DNA of 64,000 nt from G963663315 sp965116335 (lineage in GTDB: Bacteria; Pseudomonadota; Gammaproteobacteria; Arenicellales; Poriferihabitantaceae): NCBI GenBank assembly GCA_965116335.1, contig OZ220677.1, positions 62,001 through 126,000 of the forward strand. Direction: 5' to 3'. Below are positions 61,164-64,000 of the stretch, one piece after another. The notes beneath the pieces were generated by a model, which saw nothing but the letters and a program-made list of their open reading frames with translations, had not been told where the DNA came from and searched no databases. How positions within the stretch are numbered: the stretch's first letter is position 1; every line of letters starts with the position of its first letter. A program made the position numbers and the translations under genes.

Positions 61164-62105
61164 TCAATCTTCAGGGATCAGGTACGGCATAGTTATCCGT
61201 TCGAGTGGGTCGCCGTCAGCTGAACCGACGGTCAATATACCCTCATGGACAGCGCTTGCGGGCACCATGGCAGAGACCAGCCAGACTCTATCATCGAGCC
61301 CAACCGAGTCGACGATGAGCCCGGCTTTGGCATCGGGCCTGCTCGCGGTGTAGATTGCGTCACCCGGAGCAATCGGAGTGGAGGAATGAATCCTGGCAAC
61401 AATCAATCGCTTTTTTGATTTGCCAAGATATTTCAGCCTCGCCACGATTTCCTGCCCCGGATAACAGCCTTTTTTGAAACTGACCCCGTCCACCAGTTCG
61501 AGGTTGATATTCTGTGGAATGAAGGTTTCAACCGTGCCCGGGTAGACCTGGGGTAGACCTGCGAGAATGTCCAACGCCCGCCAGTAATCGCCCGGCAGGA
61601 CGGATGAACCAGCCTTGTCTGTGATTTGCCCGATTAAATCATGGCTACCGATCAGCAGGGAGCGGGACCGGACCGCGTCCACACAATAGACTCTGCAACC
61701 GGATTTGATGAAATCCGGTATGGTCGAGTCTGTCGCACCGACCCACCCGAGGCAGCGATAATCCCGCTCAGTCTCGACCGTCACTTTGGCGCGCATCACA
61801 AACATTTTTAGCCGCTTTGTGAAAGGCGCTACCAGATCATCCGGCAGCAATGCCCAAAAGCCGTTTTCATTCCGCATGATTCGCAGGATGGCGAGGATGC
61901 GCCCCTTGGGATTGCACCAGGCGTGCAACTGGGCTTGTGCTGTCCCGAGTTTTGAAATATCGTTGCTTAACTGTCCCTGGAGGAAGGATTCGGCATCTTC
62001 TCCCTGTATCTGGAGCAGGGATAATGCTCCCGGATCAACATAATGTGCCCCGGGATTCTGGTTGCCCAGCAGAGTGTCTAATTGCGCCTGTGTGATCGGG
62101 TTCAT
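61164..62105 (-). CDS. ygfZ: Folate-binding YgfZ/GcvT-like protein
   Basis: 313 residues. The YgfZ signature KKGCYPGQEIVARLKYLGKSKKR is present (KGCYxGQE with the conserved Cys), with ESFLQGQLSNDI and WCNPKGRIL in the N-terminal half. It supports assembly or repair of certain iron-sulfur enzymes through a folate-dependent step. Divergent from sdhC, encoding a complex that contains Fe-S clusters; 40 bp separate the starts. Confidence 0.92.
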   Translation of the reverse strand: MNPITQAQLDTLLGNQNPGAHYVDPGALSLLQIQGEDAESFLQGQLSNDISKLGTAQAQLHAWCNPKGRILAILRIMRNENGFWALLPDDLVAPFTKRLKMFVMRAKVTVETERDYRCLGWVGATDSTIPDFIKSGCRVYCVDAVRSRSLLIGSHDLIGQITDKAGSSVLPGDYWRALDILAGLPQVYPGTVETFIPQNINLELVDGVSFKKGCYPGQEIVARLKYLGKSKKRLIVARIHSSTPIAPGDAIYTASRPDAKAGLIVDSVGLDDRVWLVSAMVPASAVHEGILTVGSADGDPLERITMPYLIPED

Positions 62106-62145
62106 ATTTTTTATATATGGTGTGCTTATCGGTTAAAATCAAGGG

Positions 62146-62529
62146 ATGAAGATAACAGATAACAGTTCTCAACGCCCGCTTTCTCCGCATTTGCAGGTCT
62201 ACCGGCCGCAACTTACATCGGTTTTGTCCATTCTTCATCGGGCAACCGGAATCATTATCGCCATGGGCGCAGTCGTTATCGCGCTATGGTTGCTGGGAGC
62301 GGCGCTGGGTAAAGAGGTTTACGAATGTTTTCGGCAAGGTATGGGTTCCCTGCCGGGAAAGACTGCATTGGTGATCTGGACAGCCTGTACCAGCTATCAT
62401 TTGTGCAACGGCATCCGCCACCTGTTCTGGGATCTTGGTTATGGTTTTGATCTTTCCAGTGTCTATCTTTCGGGTCGGCTTACGGTAGCAGGCGCGATTT
62501 TGTTGACGGCAGGGGTCTGGCTGGTATGA
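62146..62529 (+). CDS. sdhC: Succinate dehydrogenase cytochrome b556 subunit
   Basis: 127 residues, three helices. RPLSPHLQVYRPQLTSVLSILHRATG is the quinone-site N-terminus and SYHLCNGIRHLFWDLG carries the haem-ligand His. Anchors SdhAB in the inner membrane. Its stop overlaps the sdhD start by 4 bp. Confidence 0.93.
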   Translation: MKITDNSSQRPLSPHLQVYRPQLTSVLSILHRATGIIIAMGAVVIALWLLGAALGKEVYECFRQGMGSLPGKTALVIWTACTSYHLCNGIRHLFWDLGYGFDLSSVYLSGRLTVAGAILLTAGVWLV

Positions 62530-62864
62530 CTTCTTCAACGACAGGCTCCGGGCACTGGAAGTGGCAGCGAGTGACTGCGGTACTGCTGATTCCGCTTACG
62601 CTCTGGTTCATGTTCTCGATTGTCCGTTATATCGACAGTGGCTTTGAGGAGTTGGTTGCCTGGGTTTCGCGCCCGTGGGTAGCTGTGCTACTGCTGCTGT
62701 ATCTCGCTACGATGTTCTGGCATGCCTGGCTCGGAGTGCGGGTGGTGATCGAAGATTATATTCACAGTGCGTGGCTGAATCGGGCCAGCCTGCTGCTGGG
62801 CAAGGGAACACTGTTGTTATCTGCGCTGGTATCGGGTTTTGCAGTATTGAGGATTGCCTTGTGA
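62526..62864 (+). CDS. sdhD: Succinate dehydrogenase membrane anchor subunit
   Basis: 112 residues, three helices. WQRVTAVLLIPLTLWF and FWHAWLGVRVVIEDYIH (haem/quinone region) are SdhD-typical. Overlaps sdhC (ATGA) and sdhA (GTGA), so the three are translationally coupled. Confidence 0.92.
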   Translation: MTSSTTGSGHWKWQRVTAVLLIPLTLWFMFSIVRYIDSGFEELVAWVSRPWVAVLLLLYLATMFWHAWLGVRVVIEDYIHSAWLNRASLLLGKGTLLLSALVSGFAVLRIAL

Positions 62865-64000
62865 GTGGTGTCGGTACGTATAAAATAGTCGATCATCAGT
62901 ATGATGTGGTGGTGGTCGGTGCTGGCGGTGCTGGACTGCGCGCCACCTTCGGCATGGCACTGGAAGGATTGAGTACGGCTTGCATCACCAAGCTGTTTCC
63001 GACCCGGAGCCACACGGTTGCCGCACAGGGCGGGATGAGTGCTGCGCTCGGCAATATGGGAGAAGATGACTGGCGCTGGCACATGTATGATACGGTCAAA
63101 GGCTCCGATTGGCTGGGTGATCAGGACGCCATCGAATACATGTGCAAGGAAGCTCCGAATGCGGTGATTGAACTGGAGCATTACGGCGTCCCCTTTTCGC
63201 GTACTCCAGAAAACCGCATCTATCAGCGTGCTTTTGGCGGTATGACGACCCATTACGGAGAGGGACAGGCGCAACGTACTTGTGCGGCGGCGGACCGCAC
63301 CGGCCATGCGATCCTGCATACTCTCTACCAGCAGTCACTCAAGCATCACGCTGAATTTTTTATTGAATATTTCGCGATTGACCTGATCATGCAGGATGAG
63401 CAGTGTCAGGGAGTGATGGCCTGGGACCTGGAACGCGGAGAGTTGCATCGGTTCGCGGCCAAACTGGTTGTGCTGGCCACTGGTGGCTATGGTCGAACGT
63501 ATTTTTCCGCAACGTCGGCGCATAGTTGTACCGGGGATGGCGGGGGTATGGCGCTGCGCGCCGGATTGCCGCTTCAGGATATGGAATTTATCCAGTTTCA
63601 CCCGACTGGCATTTATGGTTCGGGCTGCCTGATTACCGAGGGTGCCAGAGGGGAAGGGGGGTATCTGACCAATTCGAAGGGTGAGCGATTCATGGAGCGT
63701 TATGCGCCGAATGCCAAGGATCTGGCGTCACGTGATGTGGTCAGCCGTTCCATGACGATGGAAATTCGTGACGGACTGGGTGTAGGAGAAGAAAAAGACC
63801 ATATTCACCTGCATCTGGAGCATCTCGGGCCGGAAGTGTTGGCCGAACGGCTGCCGGGTATTTCTGAGTCGGCCCGCATCTTCGGCGGGGTGGACGTGAC
63901 TCGGGAGCCGATCCCGGTATTGCCGACGGTTCACTACAATATGGGTGGCATACAAACCAATATACATGGCCAGGTGGTTACGCTGAAAGACGGCGACCCT
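62861..64000 (+). CDS. sdhA: Succinate dehydrogenase flavoprotein subunit, 3' end outside window
   Basis: GTG start at 62861 inside the sdhD stop (GTGA). 380 codons are present and the gene runs off the window. VVVVGAGGAGLRATFGMA binds FAD; SHTVAAQGGMSAALGN contains the His that carries covalent FAD; FHPTGIYGSGCLITEGARGEGG and the VLPTVHYNMGGI capping region are typical. Oxidises succinate to fumarate in the TCA cycle. sdhB should follow. Confidence 0.95.
   Translation, partial: MSGVGTYKIVDHQYDVVVVGAGGAGLRATFGMALEGLSTACITKLFPTRSHTVAAQGGMSAALGNMGEDDWRWHMYDTVKGSDWLGDQDAIEYMCKEAPNAVIELEHYGVPFSRTPENRIYQRAFGGMTTHYGEGQAQRTCAAADRTGHAILHTLYQQSLKHHAEFFIEYFAIDLIMQDEQCQGVMAWDLERGELHRFAAKLVVLATGGYGRTYFSATSAHSCTGDGGGMALRAGLPLQDMEFIQFHPTGIYGSGCLITEGARGEGGYLTNSKGERFMERYAPNAKDLASRDVVSRSMTMEIRDGLGVGEEKDHIHLHLEHLGPEVLAERLPGISESARIFGGVDVTREPIPVLPTVHYNMGGIQTNIHGQVVTLKDGDP

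Noticed and set aside
1..64000. tRNA genes
   Set aside because: No stretch with a convincing T-loop GGTTCRA and acceptor pairing was noticed; a covariance search was not possible.

Overview
The window (about 55% GC by eye, not counted) reads as chromosomal DNA of a gammaproteobacterium. Evidence: ffs directly upstream of dnaX, an rpoE-rseA-rseB set close to the E. coli/Pseudomonas type, a tail-specific protease Prc, YgfZ, and an sdhCDA operon. A finer placement is not possible from sequence alone. A host-associated or marine lifestyle is my inference from the many methylated-amine genes, the dispersed palindromic repeats and the contingency-type loci.

Layout. 1-1530: 5' part of dnaX and the SRP RNA, both on minus. 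1666-5969: minus-strand operon mgsA-mgsB-mgsC-gmaS of the N-methylglutamate route. 6205-7722: an Asp/Glu-racemase-family gene and a DUF488 gene whose promoters are copies of each other. 7832-10372: tandem duplication of a two-gene cassette (DUF1640-like membrane protein plus a small secreted six-cysteine protein) with poly-C tracts of 17 and 13 in the signal-peptide region; the first copy is in frame, the second is not. 10858-13736: a decayed AAA ATPase/TOPRIM-like pair whose second gene is split by a 1192-bp IS5-type element with a 4-bp target duplication. 13821-17137: a Gly-rich exported protein, a GT87-like membrane mannosyltransferase, a GT2 enzyme and a DUF547 protein. 17344-24965: GMC oxidoreductase, class III aminotransferase, MttB-family methyltransferase and DMGDH-like oxidase. 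24984-30573: recJ, rpoE-rseA-rseB, ppx. 30582-36215: ArsR-methyltransferase, prc, 2-phosphoglycerate kinase and archaeal-type phosphoglycerate mutase. 36356-41435: pstSCAB-phoU. 42738-45079: CysB/NAC-like regulator divergent from an ammonium transporter; its intergenic region is an 82% identical copy of the one in front of pstS. 45234-47546: FadN-like beta-oxidation enzyme. 47730-57200: branched-chain-amino-acid-type ABC transporter (fused LivG-LivF, LivH, LivM, then LivJ), interrupted by a repeat-rich segment and a Calx-beta autotransporter. 57347-61047: TMADH-family enzyme and a second MttB-family protein. 61164-64000: ygfZ divergent from sdhC-sdhD-sdhA.

How it fits together. Much of the window can be read as uptake and stepwise demethylation of quaternary or N-methylated amines: a LIV-type transporter, GMC (choline-dehydrogenase-like) oxidase, two non-pyrrolysine MttB homologues, DMGDH-like and TMADH-like flavoenzymes, and the GmaS/Mgs system that converts methylamine to N-methylglutamate. 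Substrates are inferred from family and neighbourhood, not proven. The most unusual structures are the poly-C cassette, the octanucleotide array inside the autotransporter reading frame, and the shared pst/amt control region.
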